Shown: positions 8,880-18,216 of the stretch, piece after piece
Layout: every line of letters begins with the position of its first letter
How positions within the stretch are numbered: position 1 is the stretch's first letter
Assembly: GCA_964481195.1 (NCBI GenBank)
Contig: CAYZTB010000009.1
Span: 1 to 64,000 of the forward strand
Source: Palsa-948 sp964481195
GTDB lineage: Bacteria > Bacteroidota > Bacteroidia > Palsa-948
Length of the DNA: 64,000 nt
Direction of reading: 5' to 3'
The notes under the pieces: model-generated
Databases searched by the model: none
Told to the model about the DNA's origin: nothing
What the model saw: the letters and a program-made list of their open reading frames with translations, nothing else
Program-made: the position numbers and the translations under genes

Positions 8880-9475
8880 ATTCAAATCTTTCTGCAAAAG
8901 GTAGTCACGACTGGAAATTAATTCAGCGGGCATTAAATGACGGTGATCAAAAAGCCTATGCCGAATTAATGGGTAGATACCGAGAAACCATTTTCTTCAT
9001 GCTTCTCAAAATGGTAAGAGATAAGGATGATGCGGATGATTTAACCATTGAGGCATTTGGCAAAGCATTTCGTAACCTAGGGCAGTATACGCCTGATTTT
9101 GCTTTTAGCACCTGGCTATTCAAAATTGCAACAAATAATTGCATCGATTTTATTCGCAGGAAAAAGAATGCTGTTTCGCTTGATAGAACATTTGAAAATG
9201 CAGATGGCGATGAAATGTCTTTTGAGCCTAAATCGGATACGCTGAATCCTGAGGAGAAGGCAATAAAAAAGCAAAAGATTCAAATGATGCAAGCCGTTGT
9301 AGAAAAATTACAACCTCGCTACCGCATGTTAGTAGAGCTCCGTTATTTTCAAGAAAAATCGTATGAAGAAATTGCGACCGAGCTGGATCTGCCCATTGGA
9401 ACAGTTAAAGCGCAGCTCTTTCGTGCAAGAGAATTATTATATCATACGCTGAAGCACATGCAGGGGCGACTGTAG
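8864..9475 (+). CDS. ECF RNA polymerase sigma factor
   Basis: A 203-residue extracytoplasmic-function sigma-70 factor. The sigma-2 region spans about residues 25-95 (YAELMGRYRETIFFMLLKM, then FSTWLFKIATNNCIDFIRR, which melts and reads the -10). The sigma-4 region is at about 140-195 (LQPRYRMLVELRYFQEKSYE, then a helix-turn-helix with LPIGTVKAQLFRARELL). No anti-sigma gene is adjacent: upstream is the overlapping glycosyltransferase and downstream a convergent gene 1 bp away. This suggests control by expression level or by a distant partner. Linkage to a glycosyltransferase hints at an envelope role, which is inference. Confidence 0.92.
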   Translation: MEKNLNSNLSAKGSHDWKLIQRALNDGDQKAYAELMGRYRETIFFMLLKMVRDKDDADDLTIEAFGKAFRNLGQYTPDFAFSTWLFKIATNNCIDFIRRKKNAVSLDRTFENADGDEMSFEPKSDTLNPEEKAIKKQKIQMMQAVVEKLQPRYRMLVELRYFQEKSYEEIATELDLPIGTVKAQLFRARELLYHTLKHMQGRL

Positions 9476-9476
9476 T

Positions 9477-10994
9477 TTATCTCCCTTTATTTTTTATCCA
9501 GGCTAACATCGTTTCGCCAAGCAAATGGTCCACATCATTTTTTTCAATCTTATCCGCAACATATAATTCTAGTTCAGCTAGGTTCTTTCGCACATTCTCC
9601 AAGTTGTTTTTGTATTGATAAACCTGCGCTAGTAAATGAATGATTTTAATATACACTTCCATGTTATCACCTTTCCTTTTTTCTTGTTGAGTTTGGTAAT
9701 GACGAAGGTAGGAGCGCTCTCTGCTTTGAAATAAATTTACAGAGTCAATTTCATAGATGCAAACCAAGGAGAGGATGTGTGCATCTTCCAATATATCCAC
9801 GCGCATACCATGATGCTCGTGAATTATTTTCTCTAGCCAACGGAATGCGCCTTTAAAATCATTCAGCAGCATGAGTCGAATGGAAAGATTAAAATATATA
9901 ATCATTTTAGATTCGCCATCATACATTTTGTCGAACGATTCTATTTCTTGAATTGTTTTTGCTTGAGATTTATTGAGTCGATCTAGATTATGGTCAATAA
10001 GTGTTAAGCGAGTTTCGGCCTCAATGAAGCTAATAAAAACCAAGGATTTTTCAAAAACATATTTGGACGTAAGTTTGTCATGAAACATTTTACGAAGTTG
10101 CTCCAGCGCCTCTTGTGCTTTGTTAAACTGCTTAATTTTGGCAGCAAAAATGCAGCATTGCTTTAAGCATGCAATATAGGCAGGCGAGTTTATTTTTTGA
10201 TACGACTCAAGCCCTCTAATAAGTTCCATTTGTTTCTCCGTATGACCTAGCGCTAGTTTATAGTCAAACGTAATATGCTCGTGAAAAATAGAGTTTACTA
10301 AATGAAAAATAGTTAATGCTTTTTTTGTATAAGCATTTTTTTCATCTTTAAAAAGTGGAGATGAAATAGTATTTGTAATAGTTTGAAAAGTAGCATCATC
10401 CAGTTTACTGCCCGAATTCTTTTTTAGTGCAACCGACAATTGATTGTAATAATTATTATAGCTATTTAGGTTAATTATTTTTTCGTGTACAATAGCTTCC
10501 TGCCGTTCAACCTTTTCAATTTCCTTAAAAAAGGCTGCATGGCTTGAAGAGCTTCTGTTGATGATAATTTTTCGCAACGAACAAAGCATTCCTTGCCTGT
10601 AGAGATCTTCGTATTTGTCTGCTAACTTTTGTGCAATTTTTAAATGGTACTGGGTGTATTCGTGAAGTCCTTTTAAAATAAATATTTTTATTATTCGAAT
10701 ATGATTTCCTATTGCAATCTCAATCTCGCGCGCATAATAATAGTCTATTAAGCAGCGCAGTACAAATTCAAATAAATACTTGCTGCGTATTATTAATTTA
10801 AGTGTAGAGTTGAACTCATGTTGCGAGGATATTTTTTTTATGTCAAGCGTGTTTTGTTTTTTTAAAAGATTGAACAGCATAAGATCTATTTCGCCTTTCT
10901 TGGATATTTGTTTAGATAACTCAATAGAAACGTACCGTTTTTCAGTTTTTGTTAACGACTGAATAAGGTGATGAAGTTTTTTTATGCCTTTCAT
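9477..10994 (-). CDS. Helical-repeat protein of unknown function (Bacteroidota type)
   Basis: A 505-residue, Lys/Glu/Leu-rich, almost purely helical protein with no signal peptide and no membrane segment. The N-terminus (LHHLIQSLTKTEKRYVSIEL) and the TPR-like spacing of aromatic and small residues through 100-500 resemble a family of uncharacterised cytoplasmic alpha-solenoid proteins common in Bacteroidota. No catalytic motif is seen. A -7 element (TATGTTTG, minus strand, 11067-11060) lies upstream of the start. It converges with the sigma-factor gene, leaving one base between stop codons. I do not assign a function. Confidence 0.8.
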   Translation of the reverse strand: MKGIKKLHHLIQSLTKTEKRYVSIELSKQISKKGEIDLMLFNLLKKQNTLDIKKISSQHEFNSTLKLIIRSKYLFEFVLRCLIDYYYAREIEIAIGNHIRIIKIFILKGLHEYTQYHLKIAQKLADKYEDLYRQGMLCSLRKIIINRSSSSHAAFFKEIEKVERQEAIVHEKIINLNSYNNYYNQLSVALKKNSGSKLDDATFQTITNTISSPLFKDEKNAYTKKALTIFHLVNSIFHEHITFDYKLALGHTEKQMELIRGLESYQKINSPAYIACLKQCCIFAAKIKQFNKAQEALEQLRKMFHDKLTSKYVFEKSLVFISFIEAETRLTLIDHNLDRLNKSQAKTIQEIESFDKMYDGESKMIIYFNLSIRLMLLNDFKGAFRWLEKIIHEHHGMRVDILEDAHILSLVCIYEIDSVNLFQSRERSYLRHYQTQQEKRKGDNMEVYIKIIHLLAQVYQYKNNLENVRKNLAELELYVADKIEKNDVDHLLGETMLAWIKNKGR

Positions 10995-11168
10995 TTTTTA
11001 TGTCAAAAAATATTTTGTTTCAATCCCATTAGAAATTGTTACTACCTACATTAATAATGCAAACATACAATAATTTAAAAAATATTTAATTTTATATGTA
11101 ACTTATTAATTATTAATGTTATACAATAAATATACTACTTATAGAATCTAAAAATAAAATTCAATTGG

Positions 11169-11201
11169 TTTTGGATATAGGCAAGCACTTTCATACCTTT
11201 G
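11169..11201 (+). promoter_or_regulatory. Promoter TTTTG-N20-TACCTTTG
   Basis: The -33 TTTTG at 11169-11173 and the -7 TACCTTTG at 11194-11201 are 20 nt apart, an excellent Bacteroidota promoter. Transcription should begin near 11206, so translation starts at ATG 11237 and not at the in-frame TTG 11165, which lies upstream of the promoter. The rest of the spacer from 10995 is AT-rich with nothing else visible. Confidence 0.85.
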
Positions 11202-11236
11202 AGGAATTCAAAAATTACACATCTAAATACATTACA

Positions 11237-13324
11237 ATGAAAAAATTATTAGTACCTGTTTTAGCGCTATTCACTTGCATTGGTGCTTTTGCGCAAGTTC
11301 CTCGTTTTGCTCTTTTTGAACATTTTACTCAGGCTAGTTGCGGTCCGTGCGCAGCTCAAAACCCTGGTTTTGTAAGTATTATAATGACTCCAAACCCAGT
11401 AAAAGTTAGGCATATAGCATATCACACTTCATGGCCGAGTACTGACCCAATGTATTCATTTAATACTGGCGGAGCAGCAGCACGCACTACTTTTTATGGT
11501 GTTAGTTCTGTTCCTACTGTTAAGCTAATGGGAAATGTAAAAACTGGTGCCCCGGGTAGTTTTACGCAGTCAGACGTAGATGGAGTTTGGAGTAATTCAA
11601 GTCCAATTAAAGTAGAAGTTACGGAAGTAGATAATGGAAATAACAGAGACGTAACTGTTAAAATTACTTCGGTGGGGACTCCTCCGGCAGGTTCTTTCCA
11701 ATTATATGTTGCTGCCATTCATAGAAATGCAGTATATACATCTGCGCCTGGAAATAATGGCGAAAAAGATTTTCCAAACGTATTTCGTCAGATGATAAGT
11801 GGGAACCCACAAACACTTCCTGGTGGAAATGCGAATGGTGTTGCTGTAACTTTTGCAGCTCAAGGAAGCTCTGTTACGTTAGGTCCATACAATTATCTTG
11901 AAAGCATTGCAATCAACGGAGCAGTAAATGAACTTGCTTCACTTGCTTGGGTTCAAAATACAAGTACCAAAGAAGTAATTCAGTGTGGCGCGTCATTCGA
12001 TCCACCAATAAATGGTACTATGTCTACTCCAAACGTTGCTGTAATAAATGGACCGGCTGCGACAGCTCAAAGCTTTTCTTTTAACACAAGCAATTTAGGT
12101 TCTTCGAGTGAATCTTTCACTTATACACTTACAAATAATGCTCCAGGAAACTGGACTGGTGGTTTTTCTGTTAACAGTCAAAATTATACTACTACAGGAA
12201 CGGTTAGTATTCCAGCAGGATTTACTTATCCTGTAGTAATAAATGTAACTCCAGGTGCAACTCCTGCAGTAGGAAGATATACATTAACTATGCAATCTCA
12301 AACAAACCCTTCTTCACCATCTAACGTAACTAATGTTTACGTTATCTCTGGAGTTACGGATTTAATTGTTTCTAACTCTTCTGGTCAGGGAGATAATACG
12401 GGTACTGCGTTACAATATGAACCAGATTATGTTGCAGGAATTCAGTTTGCAGGTAATACTACTTATGGAGCTACAGATGATGTAGTATTATTACGTGCTA
12501 TGCAGGATAATGCAATGGGGCAAATAAAATATATATACTGGAACGTTGCTTGGACTTTCCCTTCTTTTAGCGGAGATCCTCTTGCAGCAGAGCTTACCAC
12601 CTTCTTAAACAACGGTGGATGTTTGTTTGTTTCAGGGCAAGATTTTGCGTGGGATATTCACGATGCTACAAACGGGCACGGAACTCCAGCTCAAAAAACA
12701 TTTTTTACAAATTTTATAGGAGCTGCTTATGTCGATGATGGAGTTGCCACAACAACCGCACTTACAGCAAACACTTCGGATGCAATATTTGGTACTGCAG
12801 GAAGCATTTCATTGCTTACCAATGTGTATACTGGAACAAGTTTTTTCCCCGATAATATAAATGCAGTAGGAAGTGGACAGGTGATTTTTAAATATAGTTC
12901 TAACTCTAAAACTGCTGGTGTGCGAAATACAAATTTTGTTTTCAAAACAGTATATCTAGCCCCTGGTGTTGAGCAAATGTCTACGGCTGCTTCTAAAAAT
13001 ACGGTTTTAAAAATTTCGCACGATTGGTTTCACTTAGCTACTAGCACATTTGAATATGATAATGCTATGCTTGCATTAAGCACGGGGCAGAATTATCCAA
13101 ACCCAGCGGTAGACTTTACATTTGTTCCAGTTCCTGATTTGAACAATGATGTTACACTTCAGTTGATGGATATGACTGGTCGTGTTTTATCTTCTTCTAT
13201 CGTAGCTAAAAACTCAGCAATTCTTAAGCTTAATACTACAGGTTTAGTTTCTGGAATGTATATGTACAGAATCACAGATGGTATTAATGTTGGATCGTCC
13301 AAAGCATTACAAGTTATACGTTAA
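11237..13324 (+). CDS. Secreted thioredoxin-like (Omp28-related) protein with T9SS type A signal
   Basis: A 695-residue secreted protein. Residues 1-19 are a signal peptide (MKKLLVPVLALFTCIGAFAQ). A thioredoxin-like N-terminal domain carries the active-site pair C35-G-P-C38 (TQASCGPCAAQNP) and resembles the Omp28 family. The middle contains beta-sandwich-like segments. The last ~75 residues are a T9SS type A sorting domain (LSTGQNYPNPAVDFTFVP...DMTGRVL...SGMYMYRI). It is probably carried across the outer membrane and held at the surface, where a CGPC site could act in disulfide chemistry; that role is inference. It heads a cluster with a TlpA-like protein, a DUF6029 protein and Omp28. A strong hairpin terminator follows. 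Confidence 0.88.
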   Translation: MKKLLVPVLALFTCIGAFAQVPRFALFEHFTQASCGPCAAQNPGFVSIIMTPNPVKVRHIAYHTSWPSTDPMYSFNTGGAAARTTFYGVSSVPTVKLMGNVKTGAPGSFTQSDVDGVWSNSSPIKVEVTEVDNGNNRDVTVKITSVGTPPAGSFQLYVAAIHRNAVYTSAPGNNGEKDFPNVFRQMISGNPQTLPGGNANGVAVTFAAQGSSVTLGPYNYLESIAINGAVNELASLAWVQNTSTKEVIQCGASFDPPINGTMSTPNVAVINGPAATAQSFSFNTSNLGSSSESFTYTLTNNAPGNWTGGFSVNSQNYTTTGTVSIPAGFTYPVVINVTPGATPAVGRYTLTMQSQTNPSSPSNVTNVYVISGVTDLIVSNSSGQGDNTGTALQYEPDYVAGIQFAGNTTYGATDDVVLLRAMQDNAMGQIKYIYWNVAWTFPSFSGDPLAAELTTFLNNGGCLFVSGQDFAWDIHDATNGHGTPAQKTFFTNFIGAAYVDDGVATTTALTANTSDAIFGTAGSISLLTNVYTGTSFFPDNINAVGSGQVIFKYSSNSKTAGVRNTNFVFKTVYLAPGVEQMSTAASKNTVLKISHDWFHLATSTFEYDNAMLALSTGQNYPNPAVDFTFVPVPDLNNDVTLQLMDMTGRVLSSSIVAKNSAILKLNTTGLVSGMYMYRITDGINVGSSKALQVIR

Positions 13325-13339
13325 TTATTTAGGAGATAT

Positions 13340-13392
13340 AATATCAGCAGTTTGGTTCAGTTATTGTACTTACTAAACTGCTGATATTTTTT
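13340..13392 (+). terminator. Intrinsic terminator after the T9SS thioredoxin-like gene
   Basis: AATATCAGCAGTTT at 13340-13353 is exactly complementary to AAACTGCTGATATT at 13375-13388, and a T-run continues to 13392. The stem is 14 bp with a loop of about 21 nt. It separates this gene from the TlpA gene at 13406. Confidence 0.88.
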
Positions 13393-13405
13393 AAAACAAA
13401 AATCT

Positions 13406-13915
13406 ATGAAAAAATCAATTCTATTTTTAGCAGTATTTGCCTTACTTGTTTCTTTTAAGGACAATGAGCGCAAATTACCTTCTGTGGACATAAAAACATT
13501 GGATGGTAAAAATGTTAATTCTTCAACCTTCTCCAATGATGGAAAGCCAATCATTATTAGCTTTTGGGCTACTTGGTGCTCTCCTTGTAAAAAAGAATTA
13601 AATGCTATTTCAGACGTATATAGCGAGTGGCAAAAAGAGACAGGCGTAAAACTTATCGCCATCTCTATTGACGATTCTAAGAGCTCTACCAACGTAGCGC
13701 CATATGTAAATAGTAAAGGATGGGAGTATGAAGAATACTTAGATTTAAACTCGGACTTTAAACGTGCTATGAATGTGAACATGCCCCCACATACTTTCAT
13801 ACTAGATGGTAAAGGAAATATTGTTTGGCAACACGTAGGTTTTAAGGATGGTGACGAGGAACAATATATTGAGGTTGTTCGAAAAATAATTAAGGGAGAA
13901 CCTATCGAACATTAA
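13406..13915 (+). CDS. TlpA/ResA-like thiol-disulfide oxidoreductase
   Basis: A 169-residue exported thioredoxin-fold protein. A short hydrophobic leader (MKKSILFLAVFALLVSF) is followed by a redoxin domain with the active site WATWC58SPC61KKEL and the cis-Pro loop MPPHTF. The length fits the TlpA/ResA family, which acts in the periplasm in reduction of disulfides, for instance in cytochrome c or outer-membrane protein maturation. The neighbours carry CGPC and CGNC thioredoxin-like sites, so the cluster looks devoted to thiol chemistry of envelope proteins. The exact client is unknown. Confidence 0.9.
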   Translation: MKKSILFLAVFALLVSFKDNERKLPSVDIKTLDGKNVNSSTFSNDGKPIIISFWATWCSPCKKELNAISDVYSEWQKETGVKLIAISIDDSKSSTNVAPYVNSKGWEYEEYLDLNSDFKRAMNVNMPPHTFILDGKGNIVWQHVGFKDGDEEQYIEVVRKIIKGEPIEH

Positions 13916-13981
13916 TCTTAATTTTGCTTTTGGATATTATATTGATGAATTACTTCATTACTTTTTAGCTTAAGATTTTAT

Positions 13982-15640
13982 ATGAAAAGAGTCATTCTCG
14001 TTGCTTATTTTGCTGTTATTTGTATTGTATCTTTTTCTCAAGAAAACACTCCGCTAGCTAATAATCAAGGTATTCTACAGGGCAATATGCAAATGGATGC
14101 ACAATATTATAATCCGGATTCCACCATTGGAGCAGCTCCTGTTCCCGAAAAAATGTTGATGAACGGTTTCATGAATATTAATTATACCCGCGGTAATTTT
14201 AAAGCAGGTATTCGTTACGAAAGTTATTTAAATACCATTCAAGGATTTAACCCTAAGTATAAAGGGAATGGAATCCCATATCGATTTGCAACATATACAG
14301 CAGATGAATTGGAAGTAACTGCAGGAAATTTTTACGAGCAATTTGGTAGTGGCTTAGTGCTTCGTACCTACGAAGAGCGGGGTTTGGGTATTGATAATGT
14401 ATTTGATGGAATACGTTTAAAATATACCATCAAAGGGATTTACATGAAAGGGCTTATTGGCAAGCAGCGAAGCTACTTTTCTCAAGGACCCGGAATTACC
14501 AGAGCTTTTGACACCGAAGTGCAATTAAATGAACTTATCGCTAAGTGGTCTGAATCTTCTACAAGAATATCTATTGGAGGAAGTTTTGTAAGTAAATATC
14601 AGGATGGAGATAAAGTAATTTATTTAACCCACACATTAAACGTTCCTCAAAACGTAGGCGCTTCTGCAGGAAGAATTTCTATTAACAGAAAAAAGAACAG
14701 GCTAATGGCAGAATACGCTTATAAAATTAACGACCCTTCAGCAATAAATAAATATATTTATAGGCCTGGGGAAGCAATATTATTAAGTTACACATATTCC
14801 ACCAAAGGATTTGGCTTTTCAATGTCTGGAAAGCGTATCGATAATTTTTCTTTTAAATCAGATAGAAATGCTACGGGAATTGATGTGGATATGAATTTTT
14901 TGCCAGCCTTAAATCGCCAGCATACCTATGCATTAATGGCATTTTACCCTTATGCAACTAATCCTAGAGGTGAAATTAGCTATTTAATAGATATTCAGAA
15001 AAAAATTAAAAAAGGTTCTAAGCTTGGAGGAAAATATGGAATGGACATTGCAATAAATTATTCCGGAGCAAACGGGCTAGATACAACAACAACAATTCCC
15101 GAATATGATTCTACTCGAATTGGGTACACAACCAATCAATTTGCTTTAGGGGAGGTGTATTATCAGGATGTAAATATTGAGCTAACTAAAAAACTAACTC
15201 CAAAACTTAAAATAATGTTGTTGTATTCAAATCAAGTTTATAATAAAAATGTAATTCAAGGGTTAGCAGGGTATAAAGTTATATACTCCAACATTGCTAT
15301 GACAGAGATATCCTATAAGATAAATAGCAGCAACTCTGTTCGAATGGAAATGCAGCACTTAGCTACCAAGCAAGATCAGCAAAGTTGGGCAATGGGCTTA
15401 ATTGAATTTGGAGCCGGAGAGCATTGGATGATAAGCGTGCAGGATATGTATAATTATGCAAATCATAAAACTAAAGAACGATTTCACTATTACAATGCTA
15501 CGGTAGTTTATATTAAAAGTGGCACTCGTATTGCGCTAGGATATGGAAGACAACGTGCCGGTATATTTTGTGTAGGTGGAGTTTGCCGGTTTGTTCCTGC
15601 TTCTAATGGATTATTGTTAACTGTAACATCAAGCTTTTAA
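13982..15640 (+). CDS. DUF6029-like outer-membrane beta-barrel protein
   Basis: A 552-residue protein with a signal peptide (to about residue 20, IVSFSQ) and long alternating-hydrophobicity strands typical of an outer-membrane barrel. The opening (NNQGILQGNMQMDAQYYNPD), followed by the barrel strands GFMNINYTRGNFKAGIRYES and the segment TADELEVTAGNFYEQFGSGL, matches what I know of DUF6029 proteins of Bacteroidota. It ends in an aromatic-terminated strand (LLLTVTSSF), as barrels do. Function is not known. Only 13 bp separates it from the Omp28 gene, so they are probably co-transcribed and may form one outer-membrane unit. Confidence 0.8.
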   Translation: MKRVILVAYFAVICIVSFSQENTPLANNQGILQGNMQMDAQYYNPDSTIGAAPVPEKMLMNGFMNINYTRGNFKAGIRYESYLNTIQGFNPKYKGNGIPYRFATYTADELEVTAGNFYEQFGSGLVLRTYEERGLGIDNVFDGIRLKYTIKGIYMKGLIGKQRSYFSQGPGITRAFDTEVQLNELIAKWSESSTRISIGGSFVSKYQDGDKVIYLTHTLNVPQNVGASAGRISINRKKNRLMAEYAYKINDPSAINKYIYRPGEAILLSYTYSTKGFGFSMSGKRIDNFSFKSDRNATGIDVDMNFLPALNRQHTYALMAFYPYATNPRGEISYLIDIQKKIKKGSKLGGKYGMDIAINYSGANGLDTTTTIPEYDSTRIGYTTNQFALGEVYYQDVNIELTKKLTPKLKIMLLYSNQVYNKNVIQGLAGYKVIYSNIAMTEISYKINSSNSVRMEMQHLATKQDQQSWAMGLIEFGAGEHWMISVQDMYNYANHKTKERFHYYNATVVYIKSGTRIALGYGRQRAGIFCVGGVCRFVPASNGLLLTVTSSF

Positions 15641-15653
15641 AAATATTTATTTC

Positions 15654-16529
15654 ATGAAAAACATTTTATTATTAGCTGTCCTGTTTTCTTTCGTAATAGC
15701 ATCTTGCAATAAAGTAGAAAACCCTTATTCTGCCACTATAACTGGAGGAGGCGATACAACTATTGTTAAAATACGCAAAGTACTTTTAGAAGATTATACG
15801 GGTCATAAGTGCGGAAATTGCCCTCAAGCTGCATTAACTGCGCAAACAATAAAATCAATTTATAAAGAGCAATTAGTAATATTGGCTGTTCATGCAGGAT
15901 TCTATGCTAAGCCCATGGCTGCCCCTTATGATTATGATTTCAGAACAATAGCAGGAACAGATTGGGATGTTTTCTTTGGCAATGGAGTAGTAGGGAATCC
16001 CAATGGTATGATTAATCGAAGGGGTTATCCAACTAATACACACGTTAGCACTAAAATTGGTGAGTGGATTGATACAGTTGCTGCACTAACGGCTATAGCT
16101 CCGGATGCTTTTATAAAAATCAACAACAGCTATAATTCTACCACACGTGTATTAAATACAAGTATTAAAACCGAGTTTTTGAATTTTTTGTCTGGTACAT
16201 ACAAGTTAATGGTAGTGCTTTCAGAAGATAGTATTGTTAAACCTCAAGTAGATTATTCTAAACCTACTGGTCAGCAAAACATTTTAGATTATGTACACCA
16301 ACACGTACTACGAGATGCTATTTCATCCACTAATTGGGGAGATGTAATTGCAACAGGCAGTGCAGCGGCAGGAGATACAGTAGTTAAAGCATTTCAATAT
16401 ACATTACCTGCTACTTATCCTGCTGCCAACGGCATAGCGCCTTCTCCTAGTCATTGCTATGTGGTAGCCTTTGTGTACAATGCAGCTACGTATGAAGTGG
16501 TTCAAGTAGAAGAGAAGAAGATAAAGTAA
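15654..16529 (+). CDS. Omp28-related outer-membrane lipoprotein
   Basis: A 291-residue lipoprotein with lipobox VIASC18. A thioredoxin-like domain carries the pair C53-G-N-C56 (YTGHKCGNCPQAALTAQ), followed by the Omp28 segment DWDVFFGNGVVGNPNGMINR. Omp28 family members are surface or outer-membrane lipoproteins of Bacteroidota, first seen as antigens; their biochemical role is unclear. The gene follows a DUF6029 barrel gene closely and shares a CxxC-type site with the secreted protein at 11237. A bidirectional terminator lies just after it. Confidence 0.88.
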   Translation: MKNILLLAVLFSFVIASCNKVENPYSATITGGGDTTIVKIRKVLLEDYTGHKCGNCPQAALTAQTIKSIYKEQLVILAVHAGFYAKPMAAPYDYDFRTIAGTDWDVFFGNGVVGNPNGMINRRGYPTNTHVSTKIGEWIDTVAALTAIAPDAFIKINNSYNSTTRVLNTSIKTEFLNFLSGTYKLMVVLSEDSIVKPQVDYSKPTGQQNILDYVHQHVLRDAISSTNWGDVIATGSAAAGDTVVKAFQYTLPATYPAANGIAPSPSHCYVVAFVYNAATYEVVQVEEKKIK

Positions 16530-16548
16530 TTTACTTTTTTTAGAATAT

Positions 16549-16579
16549 AAATCCAACTCAAGAACAGTGTTGGATTTTC
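16549..16579. terminator. Bidirectional terminator between Omp28 and the convergent T9SS gene
   Basis: AAATCCAAC (16549-16557) pairs with GTTGGATTT (16569-16577) around an 11-nt loop, with T-rich sequence after it on the plus strand and A-rich sequence before it. It lies between two convergent genes and can serve both. Confidence 0.75.
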
Positions 16580-17295
16580 TATTTTATAACCGAAATATTA
16601 TTATAACCAATCACCTCGTTGTTGCTAGAGTGTAAAAAGTATGAATAAATTCCAGCTGGAAGGTTTAGTCGAAAGCTGTTAGAGCCATTTTTTAGCCCAC
16701 CCAGCTCCAATACTTTATTTCCATAGATGGAATAGGCAAGTAATGTAATGTTGTTATCAATTACTTTTAAATTTGAAATGTCAATATTTATAATATCATC
16801 GGAAAACGCAGGAGAAGGATATATTTTTATATCTGCTTGTTTCGGGCTTGATCCTATTACGCCATTGCCTAAAACAGTAATGGTATGAAACCGTTGATAT
16901 ACTTCATAAGTTGGATTAGTCACATCTTTAAATCTCATGTATACTGTTTGGCTATCTGGTGTAAGATTAGTTTCAATATCTAAAATAAAATACTCACCAG
17001 CAGGAGGTATTTTTACTCGTACGCTATCTACTGATGGCGGGAAACACACACTCAAGCAAAAATGAGTTATCCAATCTGTTCCACCCGATGTTGTTTTTGC
17101 ATCAATAACTCTTACGGCTTCAATGGTAATAGAATCTGTGGTATTATTCTGCAAAAGATTTCCCATACCAATAAATGCTTCAGGCACATCGTATTGAATA
17201 GTATCGGTAGGGATAAAAGAAAATGTCTGAGCGTATGTTTGTATACACTCAGACATTGTTATTAGAGCAACAAGGGTAGGGACTACTTTTTTCAA
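16579..17295 (-). CDS. Small T9SS type A cargo protein, paralog 2
   Basis: A 238-residue secreted protein: signal peptide (to about residue 22, QTYAQ), an N-terminal beta-rich domain with DTIQYDVPEA and a segment SQTVYMRFKDVTNPTYEVYQ, and a C-terminal T9SS type A sorting domain (IKIYPSPAFSDDIINIDISN...LPAGIYSYFL). The domain before the tail is not one I can name. The next gene upstream (17308-18027) is a clear paralog with the same order and motifs (SQTIYMKIKNVSTPTDVAYQ), so the pair arose by tandem duplication. Their separation is only 12 bp, so they should form one transcript. Confidence 0.85.
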   Translation of the reverse strand: MKKVVPTLVALITMSECIQTYAQTFSFIPTDTIQYDVPEAFIGMGNLLQNNTTDSITIEAVRVIDAKTTSGGTDWITHFCLSVCFPPSVDSVRVKIPPAGEYFILDIETNLTPDSQTVYMRFKDVTNPTYEVYQRFHTITVLGNGVIGSSPKQADIKIYPSPAFSDDIINIDISNLKVIDNNITLLAYSIYGNKVLELGGLKNGSNSFRLNLPAGIYSYFLHSSNNEVIGYNNISVIK

Positions 17296-17307
17296 TATTA
17301 TATTTTA

Positions 17308-18027
17308 CTATTTCCCAATAACAATATTACCTGATTTAATCTTTGTATTTCCAGCTAGCAATGAATAGTTGTAATATCCAGCAGCTAGGTTTAGATTAAT
17401 TGAATTATTGCCTGACTTTAATCCAGTAACAGTGCTAACAGCATTACCCAAAGTGGAATATACAATGATGGTAAAATCATTATCCTTTGTTTTTACATTA
17501 GATATATCTAGTGTAAATGTATTGCCTGATGTTACAGGAGAAGGAAAAATATTTACAGAAGCAAGGTTTGGGTAATTGTCATTAACGCTAAAACCCACTT
17601 TTGTAACTGCGTGGAAACGCTGGTACGCAACATCTGTGGGTGTAGATACGTTTTTAATTTTCATGTAAATTGTTTGACTATCAGGTGTAGCGGTAATGTA
17701 AAAATGCGGAATAAAATCAACAGTATCATTTGCTGGGATTGTGAATCGTACACTATCAACAAAATCTGCATAACAAATATCTAGGCAAAAAGCAGATGCC
17801 CATCCATTGGCTAGATTTACATTTTGAACTCTAACAACATCAATAGCTAATGGGCTAGAAGTTTTATTTTTAATATAGCTTCCATAGCACTGAATATCTC
17901 CTCCAGCAAGTGGAGCACCGTATGCTATGGTATCGTAAATATGGTAATCAAAGGATACTTGAGCAACTGCATTATCTGCTTGAATTAACAGAAACGAAAG
18001 ACCTAGAATTGTGTAAAGTTTTTTCAT
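17308..18027 (-). CDS. Small T9SS type A cargo protein, paralog 1
   Basis: A 239-residue secreted protein with signal peptide (MKKLYTILGLSFLLIQADNA), a beta-rich domain (SFDYHIYDTIAYGAPLAGGD) and a type A sorting tail (VNIFPSPVTSGNTFTLDISN...LAAGYYNYSLL). It is the tandem paralog of the following gene. The start at 18027 is preferred over an in-frame start at 18078, because a -7 promoter element (TATATTTG, minus strand 18074-18067) lies between them. No enzyme motif is seen. Confidence 0.85.
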   Translation of the reverse strand: MKKLYTILGLSFLLIQADNAVAQVSFDYHIYDTIAYGAPLAGGDIQCYGSYIKNKTSSPLAIDVVRVQNVNLANGWASAFCLDICYADFVDSVRFTIPANDTVDFIPHFYITATPDSQTIYMKIKNVSTPTDVAYQRFHAVTKVGFSVNDNYPNLASVNIFPSPVTSGNTFTLDISNVKTKDNDFTIIVYSTLGNAVSTVTGLKSGNNSINLNLAAGYYNYSLLAGNTKIKSGNIVIGK

Positions 18028-18066
18028 ATATATTAAGATTAGTTTTTTATTGATATAAATATTTAA

Positions 18067-18074
18067 CAAATATA
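18067..18074 (-). promoter_or_regulatory. -7 element TATATTTG for the tandem T9SS pair
   Basis: On the minus strand TATATTTG ends 39 nt before the ATG at 18027. No convincing -33 is seen. It decides the start because the longer frame would begin upstream of it. Confidence 0.5.
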
Positions 18075-18216
18075 GCATTTTGCTTTCTTTATTAAAAGTA
18101 ATGATTTACATATTATACATTTTCTAAATTAAGACTCATATATATAACTAATTGAAAAATAATATTTTATCTAAAAATAATTGCATTTTTAAAAGCTATT
18201 AAAAGGCAGCTTACTT

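Noticed and set aside
11165..11236. Longer start of the T9SS thioredoxin-like gene at a TTG
   Set aside because: It lies upstream of the predicted promoter -7 element, and the MKKLLVPVLALF signal peptide begins at 11237.
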